Source of the DNA: Lenzites betulinus
Taxonomy: Eukaryota; Basidiomycota; Agaricomycetes; Polyporales; Polyporaceae
Length of the DNA stretch: 64,000 bases
Assembly (NCBI GenBank): GCA_022264855.1
Contig: JABYQU010000063.1
Coordinates: forward strand, 120,353 to 184,352
Reading direction: 5' to 3'
In this document: one piece after another, positions 1 through 10,834 of the stretch
Numbering within the stretch: position 1 is the first letter of the stretch
How the letters are laid out: each line of letters starts with the position of its first letter
The notes under the pieces: generated by a model
What the model was told of the DNA's origin: nothing
Databases searched by the model: none
What the model saw: the letters and a program-made list of their open reading frames with translations, nothing else
Made by a program: the position numbers and the translations under genes

Positions 1-1678
1 GTGACCTGGTACCCGACGCCCGCGGCGGAGACGTCGGGGTACGCGCGCCCGGTTTTGTTGAACAGGCCCGCGTTCGTCTGGCCGAGGGTGGTGAGGTACG
101 AGGCGACGGCGGTGGACTGGTATTGGGGCATCGGGAAGAAGTTCGAGAAGCCGCCCGAGGAGAGGTCCGCGGCGGTTTCGGGCGCGGTGCCTTGGGTCGC
201 GCCGACAACGGTCACGCTAAGAAGTATTAGCTACGAGGATCGCATAGACGGCGGAAGGAATACACTCACAATGGGCACCCGGAGGGGAACGTGGGCCTGA
301 AGACGGTGCAAGTCCCGCCTTCGCCGTCATCGACGCCGCTGTCTCCGGACGAGAACAAGATCGACGTGCCCCGTGCGCCGAGCTGCGCATATGCGTTGCA
401 GAGGTTCCTACGAGAATGTGAGCCATGTTCTCGGACGTATCACAAGTGTGAAACGTACGTCGCAAGGTTCTGGTCAACCAGCGCTTCAGGGAAACCGAAG
501 CTGGTCGTCAACACCGTGGGTGCAGTGTCTTGCGCGATGAGCGAGTTGACAAGGTCGAGGAAGCCCGTCAGATCGCCGCCATTGTCAGCGCCGACGGAGA
601 AGAACGTCGTCGGGACGTTGGTCGCGATACCCACTGTATACTGGGTATCCAGGCTCTGCGACCGAACATCAGGCTGCTGCACCCCAGTCGTTTGACAGAT
701 ACAAGATACGTACCCCTTCGACGCTCGCCTGGGACTCGTCATTGATGCCACCATCGAGAGTCTGGAGGGCGAACTGAGTACCGCTCGCCATGTCCGGGCG
801 GAACTGCCCCAGGAAGCTTTTCAGGTCCGTCGTGCTCGCGAATGACTCCACAAAGCTGCTGACGGCCAAGGTATTCGATGGCTGCGTCGCGGGCGTCGTA
901 GGGATGTTGTACAGCGCCTGCAGGCACGCCGGCGTCATCGCACTGTCGCACGAAGCATCGACTGCGCGCGCCGCGTGCGTCGAGGCGTTGCGGTGGGTGG
1001 ACGCGATATGGATGTTTGCATATGACTTCTTCGCCTGCACAGGGAATCTGCCTCGATGTTCAGCGCCTCATAACGTATGATCAGGTGAAGGGCACATACG
1101 TCGTGGCAGGATAGATGAACTCGATGTGCGGCTTGACGCTAGCAGGGACTGAATACGCGAGTGTGCGGATGGCGCTGATCCCCAGGTCCGTGTGCTCGAA
1201 AGTGGAGAAGTCTGCGTCGAGCATCGCGTTTGCTTTGGCCACGGGCACTTCGATGTTCAACCATTGCGTGGTCGCGCCTGGCGTCGTCGTGACATTATTG
1301 CGATCCAGCCACGCCGTCACCGCAGCCAGACTTTCCGCGCTCGGAGCCGTGTACTTTTCCACCTGTGACGCCGCGTCAGAAAAGCGCACGCGCAAACATC
1401 ATAACTCGTTTACGCACCTCAGCCTTGGACAGGAAGTTGCGATAGTTCGCACTTCCCGGGGTGCTGACATCATACAGCTTATCGACCAGACCATCGACGT
1501 TGCTCTGCTTGAGCGCGACGCGTAATTGCAGAACCGTGTCCGGGTGTGGCGCCCCGCTCGTCGTGTACCCCGCAGGCGCAGCCGACCGTGCGTCGTGAAC
1601 GTGAAGAGGCTCGCGGGCCAAAGGAGCGCCTAGCGCGACCGTAAAGAACGAGAAAGCAAGCAGGCCGGCTGCAACCAT
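1..1678 (-). CDS. Sedolisin (S53) tripeptidyl-peptidase-like serine protease, 3' part cut by window edge
   Basis: Secreted acid protease of the S53 family. The ATG at 1678 opens a hydrophobic signal peptide ending near APLA, followed by a pro-kumamolisin activation domain ([24 protein letters not shown]). At least five exons follow, joined by short GT-AG introns. The catalytic Glu and Asp lie in an E-x-x-x-D arrangement formed across a splice junction (VEG then SLD, near 650-710), and the oxyanion Asp is in SSGDSG near 340. The nucleophile motif (SGTS or GGTS) would lie beyond base 1, so the gene is incomplete here only because of the window edge. A TATAAAG on the minus strand at 1802-1808 suits a promoter about 125 bases upstream of the start. 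A complete paralogue lies at 20373-22466. Confidence 0.9.
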
Positions 1679-2816
1679 CCTGGGTCAGCGAAGCAAAGAG
1701 GGAAGAACGAACGGAGAAGGAAAGGAAAGGAGAATCGTGAAGAGCGTTCGTCCTGGGGAGCGGAATGGCCACAAGAGACCACCGAACGGGCCCACGCCCG
1801 CTTTATACTTGTCGCCGGCATATCATCCGTCGGGCAGGGGAGGAACGCTGGGTGATGTGATGCCGCTGCCAGCATCGCAATGCCTGATCCACGGCGGGCG
1901 GACGTTCACTACAAGCAAGCTTCTCAGGGCGACGATTGGTCGTACGCCGGCTGATAGTGGACAGTATCACGCCTTTGGCGAGGAATGAAGCCGGCCTTAC
2001 ATGTGCGGGGCGGCTGCCTACACGTAGGCCAGCCATGTCCTTAAACAGTGTTACGCTCGCCGGTGAGGCTCTGCAGAGAGGGATGGGATCTGTCTGAGCA
2101 TGATGGGATCTGAGTGATGCCGAGGCTTTTTACTTACAACTGACTTACTTCTCAGTGTCGCATCTCTACGCTACCGTATAGATGTGTGGGTCTTTCGTGG
2201 CCTAATATTCGAGTGAGTGTGGGCATCCAAGTCGGAGGAACGTCGTCCAACGTCGTTCAGTCTCAAGGATAGAAGCGCCCATCGTCAACGGACAAACGCG
2301 GGAAACACAGCCACATAGCCGAGCGTGTACCGTACGGCTCCGCTCACTTTCTTCCCACCACATGTACTTACCCGATTGTACCGTCGTTAGATCCCAACTC
2401 GACATCTGTACTTCGGTCTCCCATGGGCTGTCAGACGTCAGGCCCTCGTGTGGATAGGCACTGAGGTAATTGCACCCAGACTACACTCACTACGACCCGC
2501 TAACACTAGGGTCCAGGCAGAAAATATGAACTGGACGGTGATCTGGTAGTTTAAGTCGCCGGGCAATCTCGTATAGGTATACCCCCCTTCAAATTTGTCT
2601 TGTTGTCATCAACGATGTGGCTGGTATGCTTTCTATTTCTACCACGGCGTTCACCGTTACTCAACGCCAGAAACACCGGGATGCTCTGCAAGCTCCGTGT
2701 CGTCATCGGCTAGCCAACGGTCGTCGGTGGCTAGGTTTCAGACACGAATCGTTTGTGTGGCGCGATATAACAAGCGTTACGCATAATTCGTTGATTCTAG
2801 GTTGCTTGTGGCGCAT
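1679..2816. other. Intergenic, upstream of the protease
   Basis: No convincing gene. The first 150 bases hold the minus-strand promoter of the sedolisin gene, with a TATA-like element at 1802-1808. The remainder has only short unrelated open frames with no recognisable domain. Confidence 0.5.
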
Positions 2817-3301
2817 TTAGTAGGTCGCAGCTGTAGGTCCAACCCCGGCACCGGTTCCGGCACCCAAACCACCTCCGCCCATCCCGGCCCCGGTCCCAGG
2901 ACCTACTCCCGCTCCAGTTCCCGTGCCCAACCCCCTTCTCCGTCGTCCGAACCCAAAGCCTCTTCGACCACTAGACATGCCCGTGCCCGGCCCCGCCGCT
3001 GCGGTTGCCCCGCCCGCTGTCGCGCCGGCCCCAACAGGTGTGCAACACCCGCAGCACAATACGTCCAGGATGCAGTACAGCACCTGGCGGTCGCACGCAT
3101 CAGTTCCCAGTACGTCACTTCTTGCAACGATGTTATCTTGCAACGTACCGCAGCGATGGCGCCGAATACTGCTTCAATCACGGCTACGATAGCCCCGATG
3201 ACAGCGGTCACTGCGCCCACTACTAGCGAGATGATGATGCCCTGGAAACAAATGGTCAACGCGAGCCGTGCTACGTGCAGCGAGGTGAGTCGACGCACCA
3301 T
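2817..3301 (-). CDS. Small Cys-rich, Gly-rich membrane protein of unknown function
   Basis: Two exons, 3149-3301 and 2817-3083, are joined across a 65-base GT-AG intron in phase 0. The protein is about 139 residues. It opens with a short basic leader and a long hydrophobic stretch rich in Ile, Val and Ala (residues about 10 to 51), enough for one or two membrane helices. A Cys cluster follows (LYCILDVLCCGCC) and then a Gly/Thr/Arg-rich tail with GTGAGVGPGTGAG-type repeats. I recall similar small helix-plus-CCGCC proteins as common in Agaricomycetes but know of no assigned function. The hydrophobic run continuing in frame across the splice is the main support for the model. Confidence 0.65.
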
Positions 3302-3980
3302 TATACTGGAATGTCGTAAATGAGAACGGTGATTATGAAGGTACTTTGAGGATTGTTGGAGATAAACCATCGCGCTCACTCCCCGGTGGTATCATCTTCT
3401 AAACCTCTTATCATATCACTATATCATCTTCGGGTGCTCTCAGTCTTCTGAGCATCGTCCGTGGGTACATGCCCCACTTCGAGAAGTGGGATCAACGACG
3501 TCAGAACAGATTCAGACTTGCGACATCGCGCAGAACATCCACCGAAGTGTGCCCTGCACCAGATGGCACAAACCATCCATAGAGGAGCTCGTCAACAGTG
3601 GAGCTCTTATCTGTGTCGGAGTGCGTGTGCGCGCTGACATACGGTAGTAGTTCCTAAGAATATCCTCGAGCCACTTCGCTGTGGCGCGCACCTCGCCTCC
3701 CGCTGCTCGAGCTAAGGCTCGAGCGCAGACAATCGTGGTGAGGCTCGAAATAGTCGTGGATCAAGAGGGGCGCATCTATTGACAACGGGGAATGACATCA
3801 CGGCGAGGAATACAATGAACCTAAGGAATGATCTCGTAGCAGGGCGTAAAGGGGAGACGGCGTGAGTGTGGTTTACTGTGCATAGCTGACTTGTCCGAAG
3901 GAGGGAGACGATTATGAGAGGAGAGAGTTGAGAGCCTAGGGTAACGTGATAGAAGAGAAACCGAATCCGAGTCCATGTCT

Positions 3981-5266
3981 TCAATCGTCCTTGACGTACG
4001 GCACATCCAGGTCGATGACCGGCGCGTTCCGCATCTCGACGTTCCTCACGAACTTCCTCAGCCCGCCAAAGTAGTGCTCGAAGATCGGCCTCCCGTCCTC
4101 GACGAACGTCTGGCTGCGGTTGTACATACCCTCGTCCTTCACCCCCTCGTGGAAGAACTTGACGGTGGAGAGCCCCCAGCGCCCTTTCTCCGCGAGCCGC
4201 TCCATCAAGCCCTGCCAGAAACGGCTGCCCAGGCTCCGGGGGTCGGGGCTGAGCGCCATGCTGAACGAGATCTCCTGGAGCGGACCGGCCACCGCGCTGT
4301 CCAGCAGCCCGTACACCCACTCGTTCTGCTCGTGTGCATGGTTGCGCATGCCGAGCGCCAGCGTGCGCAGTTTGGGCGCGTGCATCAGATTCATGGTCTC
4401 CGCGAATTCTGCAAGCCACACGTCAGCCTGAGCACGGGTACGTTGCGCACCGCCAGAGGCGCAGTATCACTCTGGCACTCACCAGATTTATTGATCGTGC
4501 TCGGCACCATGAAGGCGGGGCAGAAGCTAAGCTCTTCGAGCCGCTTACCGTTGGTCGCGATGAACAGTCCGGCCTGGATGATCGCGGGCTCGGAGATCAT
4601 GGACAGGTCCATGCGCGTCGGTAGACATCCGCGCGCAGTTAGCCACCGCAGGAACCAGACGGTGTCGGGACAGCAAGCCTGGATGGCGAGTGCCTTGATC
4701 CGCTCTGCACGGTCGAGGTACCTTTTGGTACGGTACACCCGTGCCTCCTCGAAACCGAGTGAGACGTTGTGCAACCGCAGGTACGAGAGGTTGGGCAGGC
4801 CGCCGAGCAAGAAGGCCTCCACGTCGTCCCTGGTCGGCAGGAAGCAGTCGACGAGCTCGAGCTGGGTGACCCGCTCTAGTTCACACAGAGCGTTCTTTAC
4901 GTCGGCAGTGACCTTGGCCCCCCAGTTCCGCACATAGAGGGAGGAAAGGTTGGGAAAGAGGGATGGGAGGCGGATGATGACGTCCTTCAACCAGGTGTCT
5001 TTACGGTTGTCACGCTCGCTCCTATGGCCGATGAGCCTGATTCCCGTGACAGACTTCCTTGCCTCCGGATTGCCCAAGGTCTGCAGGAAGTGTTCCAAGC
5101 TGCGGGTGCTGGTGATATCGGGCCACCTCCGGAGGAGCCGGCTGGCCTCGTCCGACCAGTTCTTGCACACGACAGCGCAGGACTGCCGGTCAGACTGGCC
5201 GAGCTGTGAGAAGACAGCGCCGTGAATCTCGGGGGCGATGTGCTGGGCCACGGGATGGGTGGGCAT
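3981..5266 (-). CDS. F-box-like protein, left copy
   Basis: Two exons (4483-5266 and 3981-4408) give about 403 residues, joined by a 74-base GT-AG intron in phase 1. The N-terminus (APEIHGAVFSQL, SCAVVCKNWSDEASRLL) has the spacing of an F-box, the SKP1-binding module of SCF ubiquitin ligases. The rest is leucine-rich (LPNLSYLRLHNVSL, PKLRTLALGMR), as in substrate-recognition parts of F-box proteins. The ATG at 5266 is preferred; the frame stays open nine bases further upstream but only through a TTG. The 5' leader probably carries an intron, because a donor GTGAGTAG and an acceptor before the ATG are visible. The mirror copy at 13171-14456 differs at one residue noted (Gly here, Ser there, near residue 23). 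Confidence 0.75.
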
Positions 5267-6022
5267 GGTGTGCAATGACGTATAGGCCTAAAATGTCCGC
5301 TGTGAGCGGTAAGTATGTGGCGAGGGGTGAACTACTCACAAGCGTGGTGCTGTACACTTGAACTGTTGGAAGAGCGGGAGTGGGGAATTACTGTGGTCGA
5401 GTAGCGGGCTGCTGGTGTGCTGCTTGCTGGAGAGAGACACACACCCGAGCCCTTTTATGTGTATCCCGCCGCCACCACAGGACGTCAAAGCGTCCAGTAG
5501 CAAAGCCACCCGGAATGACAGGCATGGAGGGCAAGAGACAGACACAAAGCGTCCAGCAGGGTGCACTAGCGGGAGGGGAGGGCCGACAGGGTCATAGCGG
5601 GTGCTTCGCCGCCGCTTCATCATGCCCAGTGTCCAAGCCCGTCGAAGCGCAATCCCGTGGACCCGTACGGCGAGACCACTGGCCGAAGAAGTCTTGCCGC
5701 AGCGTACACGCGGAATGAGAGTTGCTGATATTCAACAACCGGAGTAATCGCAATTCTATACACCGTGACAGTCATTGGAAGAGCTCACTCGAGAGAACTC
5801 CAGGATGGTCGGCCATAGCGCAGCGTCACGACGCCGTGCCCAAGCACTGACGAGTGTATCAATATCTAGAAACACGCAAGTTGGATGTGAGGGGTCCGAC
5901 CGGTCAATGCGCTCCCTGTCAGAGAAGTCCGAAACTTCGCGAGCGCCTACTGGTACTAGGTGTTCTCAGTATTGGCCCCACAAGATTCGCACGTGTTTAC
6001 TGACCTCCGCACTGGCAGTGAC

Positions 6023-6091
6023 TTGGTTTCAGCCAGCAAAGATATTGGGTCTCTGGCGACAAAACGGAGGATCTTTGCTGGCTGAAACCAA
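6023..6091. repeat. 21-bp inverted pair at duplication junction
   Basis: Bases 6023-6043 and 6071-6091 are perfect reverse complements around a 27-base loop. The loop contains GTCTCTGGCGACAAAACGG in the same orientation as on the right arm at about 12370, whereas everything beside it is inverted. The right arm has only one copy of the stem sequence. Confidence 0.85.
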
Positions 6092-6242
6092 GCACAAATC
6101 AAGACAACTAGGAGGGGATACAACGTATATTACAACCACAGCATGCGATAGCTGGCGGGATGTGGTATAGAACCAAAGCAAACAATAGTAGCTAAACAAC
6201 GACCATAACACATCGCACCGAAGTCAAGCGGGCGCCCCACCC

Positions 6243-8494
6243 TTACTTCTTCAGCGAACCAATTACGGCCTCGGGCGCGTACCGGGGAATGACCTGTGCA
6301 AACCATGTTGTCAGCGATCGCCCTCTCGGTACGCAGGAGGCATAATGAAGCTCACCTTGGGGTCGTGGAGCATGTTGAACTCCTCGGTCGCGTCACGGCC
6401 GGCGTATAGCAGGATCGCCTTCTCGCCTCCGGGGTGGTCGGGCATGAACGCGGTCACATCGAGCACCTTGCCGTCGATGATGACCCAGCAGTCATCCTTC
6501 TTGTTGTGCTTCTTGACCTCCTCGATGCTGAACGACTTCTCCCCTGAAGGGGCGGGGGCCGGTGCACTCTTGGACTCGGGTGCAGCAGCGGGCGCGGGCT
6601 TGCATGCATGTCAGCAGGCGTTCTCCGCATATATGACGAAGCATACACACCTGTGAGCTTGAGCTCGACGGCGAGCCGAGATGGCTAGCAACAGCACCGA
6701 GACGGCCAGCAGCCTTCTCCGCGACGGGACCGATCCTCTGGAGCAGGTAGGATGCTGCAGAGTCGCCGGACACACGGCCGAAAACGACACAGCCGAGCAA
6801 TGACGAGCCACCGAGACGGTTCGCACCGTGCACACCACCAGCAACCTCACCAGCGGCGAAGAGGCCGGGGATGGGCTTGCCAGACTGGTCCACGACTCGG
6901 GACTCGGCGTCGATCTCGAGACCACCCATGGTGTAGTGCAGCACGGGGGTCATGATCGCGACGTTGAAGTAGTCGTTCATTTTCCACTCGCTCTTCGCGA
7001 AGAACTGATAGGCGTTGTCAGTCTATGATTCATTCACGAGGTCAAAACGTGAACGTTGTACTAACCTTCTTGCCGAAGGGGTCCTTCTTCGAACGCAAAA
7101 CCGCGTTGTAGTCGTCGAAGGTCTTCTTGAGCGTCTCGACCGAGATGCCCATCTCCTTAGCAAGCGCCTCTCCGCTCTCAAAGCGCTTCATGAGACCACG
7201 GCCAACGTAGTGCTTGCAGTGCCACTCGATCTCCTTCGAGGCCTCACCGTTGAGCACAAGGCGGATGGGGAACTGCACGCAACCACGTTAGTCAGAGAAA
7301 GCTCGAAAGAAGCTGAGTTGGCTAACCTTTTTGTTCTCCCACATCTTGCCAGTGACGTAGTCACGGTGCTGGAGCTCGTCGACGAAACGGCTGCCAGTGT
7401 TGTCGAGCAGAAGACCACCGACACCACGGAGAGCCTCAGCCGCCAAGAACTTCACCTTGGCCTCGGGCTCGTTGGGGTCGACGAGACCAGTCGGGTGCAC
7501 CTGCACCTTCTCGAGGTCGATAGCGCTCGCGCCGATGGCGAGGGCCATCTTCTGGCCGTCACCAGTGCAGTGCTCGCCGTTCGTCGTGGGGAGGTTCCAG
7601 TACTCCGGGCGGTACTTCTTCAAGAGCGAGTCGGACGTGAAGTCTGCGGCGTAACCGCCAGTGGCAAGGATGACGGGGCCGTATGCGGTCTCCGTCTTGC
7701 CGTTGTGCACGTACTCAGCACCGATGACGGCGCCTGACTCCTCCTTAATGAGTCTCGTCACACGGGCCTTCTTCTTGATCTGGACGCGGTCTGGGGTGCT
7801 CTGCGCGAGGTCCTCCAGGCGCTCCATCTGCGCGTAGGTCATGACCATGCCGGGGAACTGGGCGTTACCACGGTGCGTGCGGGGCTGCGAGTGACCACCG
7901 AGACGCGCGACCTTGGACAGATCAAGCTGGAACTTGTCCTGGAGCCAGTTGACGGCATCTCCTGAACGGCCGGTCAGGACACGAATGAGGTCGTCCCGCG
8001 CAAGATCGCGTGCCTAACATTGTCATCAGCTTCAGCATTTTTGTGCAGAAATGGTGAGACTTACCGAGCGCTTGGTGTCCTCGAAGAAGATCTTCGCGTT
8101 ATCCGGGATACCCTCCTCCTGTTGGGTCTGGGTACCCGCGCCGTTGATACCGGACGTCGCCTTGGTAGAGTTACCACCCATGAAGCTGTGAATGATCACT
8201 CGTTAATACCTTGACACTAGCTGCGGAAGCGAAACAGAGATAGGAGACCAAAACCTAGGGTGGTGCTGTGCCGGCATCCCCCAACCTCCCCCTGGTTCTA
8301 TCCATGGCTATACAGAACGGACATCTTCCACACCTCGCACGACGCAGCAATGCATGTAGGACCATCGTCGACGTCACCAGGAATGATACTCACGGTTGCT
8401 TGTCCAGCAGGAGGACGTTTGCCCCACGCTCGAGGAGCGTGTGGGCGGCAGAGAGACCGGCAAGACCACCACCGACGACAATAACTTGGGCCAT
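6243..8494 (-). CDS. OSM1: Soluble fumarate reductase fused to cytochrome b5 domain
   Basis: Seven exons (8394-8494, 8065-8185, 7327-8013, 7066-7272, 6651-7022, 6356-6598, 6243-6293) give 593 residues in one frame. FAD binding is shown by [19 protein letters not shown] at residues 5-23. The family signature [17 protein letters not shown] follows near residue 37, and the FAD C-terminal motif [18 protein letters not shown] comes later. This is the flavoprotein fumarate reductase / OSM1-FRD1 family, which reduces fumarate to succinate and helps reoxidise flavin or NADH without oxygen. After a Pro/Ala linker there is a cytochrome b5 domain with the haem motif HPGGEKAI, probably an electron donor. 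The N-terminus starts at the nucleotide-binding strand with no signal or transit peptide, so a cytosolic site is likely. NRK1 lies upstream on the same strand. Confidence 0.92.
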
Positions 8495-9222
8495 GGAGGA
8501 TGATGTGGGGAGGGAAGAGGTAGGACGTGGATGAGACGGACCGCCGGGGGACGAACATAGCTCTTATACCGCCCCCGCCCTCCCGGTCACCTGGGCCCAA
8601 ATCACGCCAGCATGTGAATTCCCGCCCGCCGCCGCGCCGGTCGACGATGCTTCCGGCCGCAACACGCCCAAAACGGCACCGAGACGCCCGCCCGCCCCGC
8701 ATGGCCCCCCGCACGCTGCGGCACGCACCCCGCAACGCTCGGCCGTCCGGCGCTCTGCCGCGGACTCTCCTGCCGGCGTAGCGTCCAATACAAATCGGCA
8801 GAATCGTAATCACGCTCGTTGCGCGCATCGCCGCCGTTTCGTCCGGCGCCGAATCCCATGTCACCGAGCGGGGCACCATGATCCTGCGGAACACTTCGTT
8901 ATAATATATGCTGATCTTATGGCGACCTTTGACCATATACTGAAGCACGCCGTTATATACAGGCTGTGTCTTTCTGAAAACATTGAAATGACGCGGGAAA
9001 GCCGCGCAACACGCTGATCATTACTTTGAATGCCCAGGCCTCGTATGTTAACCATGCATGTGCCAGCGGTCAAAGTGACACACTGAGCTACCGAAAACAC
9101 ATTTAGTAATTGGTTCAAATGGTTACGGCCTGGTGTGATCATCGTTCTACACGATGTTGTTCGATACGGTGCTCACAGTGTGTATTTAGTCTAGGCTTAG
9201 GCTACAAATATTGTACACATCT
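8495..9222. other. Intergenic
   Basis: A GC-rich stretch (8560-8870) is followed by an AT-richer stretch. Only short overlapping open frames without domain content are seen. It holds the OSM1-like promoter and the NRK1 3' region. Confidence 0.5.
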
Positions 9223-10418
9223 CTATTCCGCTTCCCCACCCCCGCTTGCGTTCTCCAGGACCCCACACACGCGATCGACCATGTCCCCCATGCTCAACTC
9301 GAGTCCGTCTAGTAGGATAAGGCCCGACACCGTGCCGTTGGGCTTGCCGAGCTCGACGTCCCCGTTCTCCACGATCCCCGCGTGTGCCTCGACGTACGCC
9401 GGCCACACGATTTGCTCCCAATAATTGGGCGGATCGCGCCATAGACTGCCCTCTGGGTCGGATTGAACTCCGGAAAGCAAGAAACGCGTACGGATATAGC
9501 GCGATTCGGCGGGCGGCGAAAGGGCGGCAGTAAGGAGTGGGTCGATCGGGGAACGGGAAGAGTGGAAGAGCGTCAGGACACATCGCCGCAGTGGAACGAG
9601 CCTAGTCCTTACCTGCCGTATGGTACCCATGTCGTTCGTGTCTTCGCTGTTTCAGCACGTCGTGCGGCACCCGTAGGAACACCCGCACGTCAAGTTTGTC
9701 TACGACTTCCTGCGGCAAGGTGTGAGCGAGCGCGTCTGCGGACTGCAGCGTCTCCGACTTGCCGGACTCCAGTACAACAAAAATCCGTCTACGAGCACCC
9801 ACTTGATTTCTTCCCCCTTCTTCTTGTGCTCTTCCTGCACCCTCGCGAAATATACCTTCCATTTCTGGTACACGTCTTCAGTTATAGGTACATCCTTCTG
9901 CTCGTTCAAGTGGTCGTGCGAGATGTGCTCGGGGGGGATTTCTCCCGTACGTTTGACCTTTTGTGCGCAGTCAGCGAGACGAACGTTGCATGGCAGAACA
10001 ACCGACCTCCTTCAGCGCCTTGACCATCCGGGGCCAATCTATCGCGCCTTCGGCACGGTCCCAGTCCTGTACACCGTAAACTGGGTGCAGGGGTATCAAT
10101 TCTTGTGGCTATCGAGGAACGATATGCGTCTGTGAGATGATTTCCGAGATGATCATCATGGATGTGAACGAACGGGCGCAAAATCCTAAGTCACACAAGG
10201 GCGAGACGGTCAGTCGACACGGCACGATCAAACCACACGATTTGATGGACTGACATCCTGGTGTATAATGACACTGTTGGGCAGGATGCGACGGAGATGC
10301 TTCGCAAGCGTCGTCTTACCGGAGCAGGTCGCCCCCCTTTGGATGTATGAGCCTATGCATTCACCGAGGAGCTTCGGGGTGCATACCCAATTCCAACAAA
10401 TATTACTCGTGTGTTCAT
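9223..10418 (-). CDS. NRK1: Nicotinamide riboside kinase
   Basis: Seven exons (10387-10418, 10255-10336, 10174-10185, 10007-10108, 9763-9957, 9613-9709, 9223-9452) give 249 residues. The P-loop GGATCSGKTTLAKHL is formed across the first splice. HQDDFAPP, YGVQDWDRAEGAIDW and VLVDGFLLYW are the substrate and catalytic segments of the NRK family. RVPHDVLKQRRHERHGY and WRDPPNYWEQIVWPAYV complete the lid and C-terminal helices. The enzyme phosphorylates nicotinamide riboside to NMN in NAD salvage, in the cytosol. Two oddities are needed to keep the family alignment. One is a 12-base exon encoding four residues. The other is an intron (9710-9762) whose donor is GC (GCAAGT), not GT. The XRCC4-like gene is divergent from a shared 416-base promoter region. 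Confidence 0.92.
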
Positions 10419-10834
10419 TGTATCCGATTCCGTCGACGGCCCGTATATATGTCCGCACGCGACCTAACCGGCAGCATTCTCTCCGTGAGGGCGTTTCTAA
10501 CTATGGCTATGAGAAGCCTCTCACCTGAACCGGTCAAATTTGTTGAGAATGGGCCAGATCCCCGTCAAGGTGTTGAGTAAGTTACGTTCAAACGAGGGAT
10601 TCAGGGAGAGTCAGCGGAAGTGGGAACCGAGAAACCGGCGCAGATAAGATAACGGGAAGACTGCGATCATCTATGGGCGTCTACGCGACGCCGTTGTGGC
10701 GCCAAGTCGCGACGCGTGCCGCCACTTCTTACAGCTCTCCACGGTGCACCGCCAACCGCGACCCGGGTCCTTTCTTCGAAATACATCTCGGAAGCACACT
10801 TAAAACTAATCAGAAGCTTTCATTTTTGTGCAAA
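10419..10834. promoter_or_regulatory. Shared divergent promoter region
   Basis: This is the only sequence between the NRK1 start (minus) and the XRCC4-like start (plus), so it must hold both promoters. No clear TATA box is visible. Confidence 0.5.

Larger units (their letters stand above)
3440..6110. repeat. Left arm of large inverted duplication
   Basis: This segment is the reverse complement of about 12298-14995. Positions x and y pair with x+y near 18437. The core containing the F-box gene differs by only a few bases. A patch at about 3920-3955 and the outer margin below about 3560 are clearly more diverged. The inner end breaks at a short fold-back at 6023-6091. Confidence 0.93.

Noticed and set aside
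3975..4937. 320-codon plus-strand frame opposite the F-box gene (and its mirror at 13500-14462)
   Set aside because: It is the antisense shadow of GC-rich F-box coding sequence. The F-box strand has the intron and the family motifs.
5358..5718. Plus-strand open frames opposite the F-box leader
   Set aside because: They are mirrored exactly at 12719-13079 because of the duplication, have no domain and lie in the F-box leader region, so they are probably not genes.
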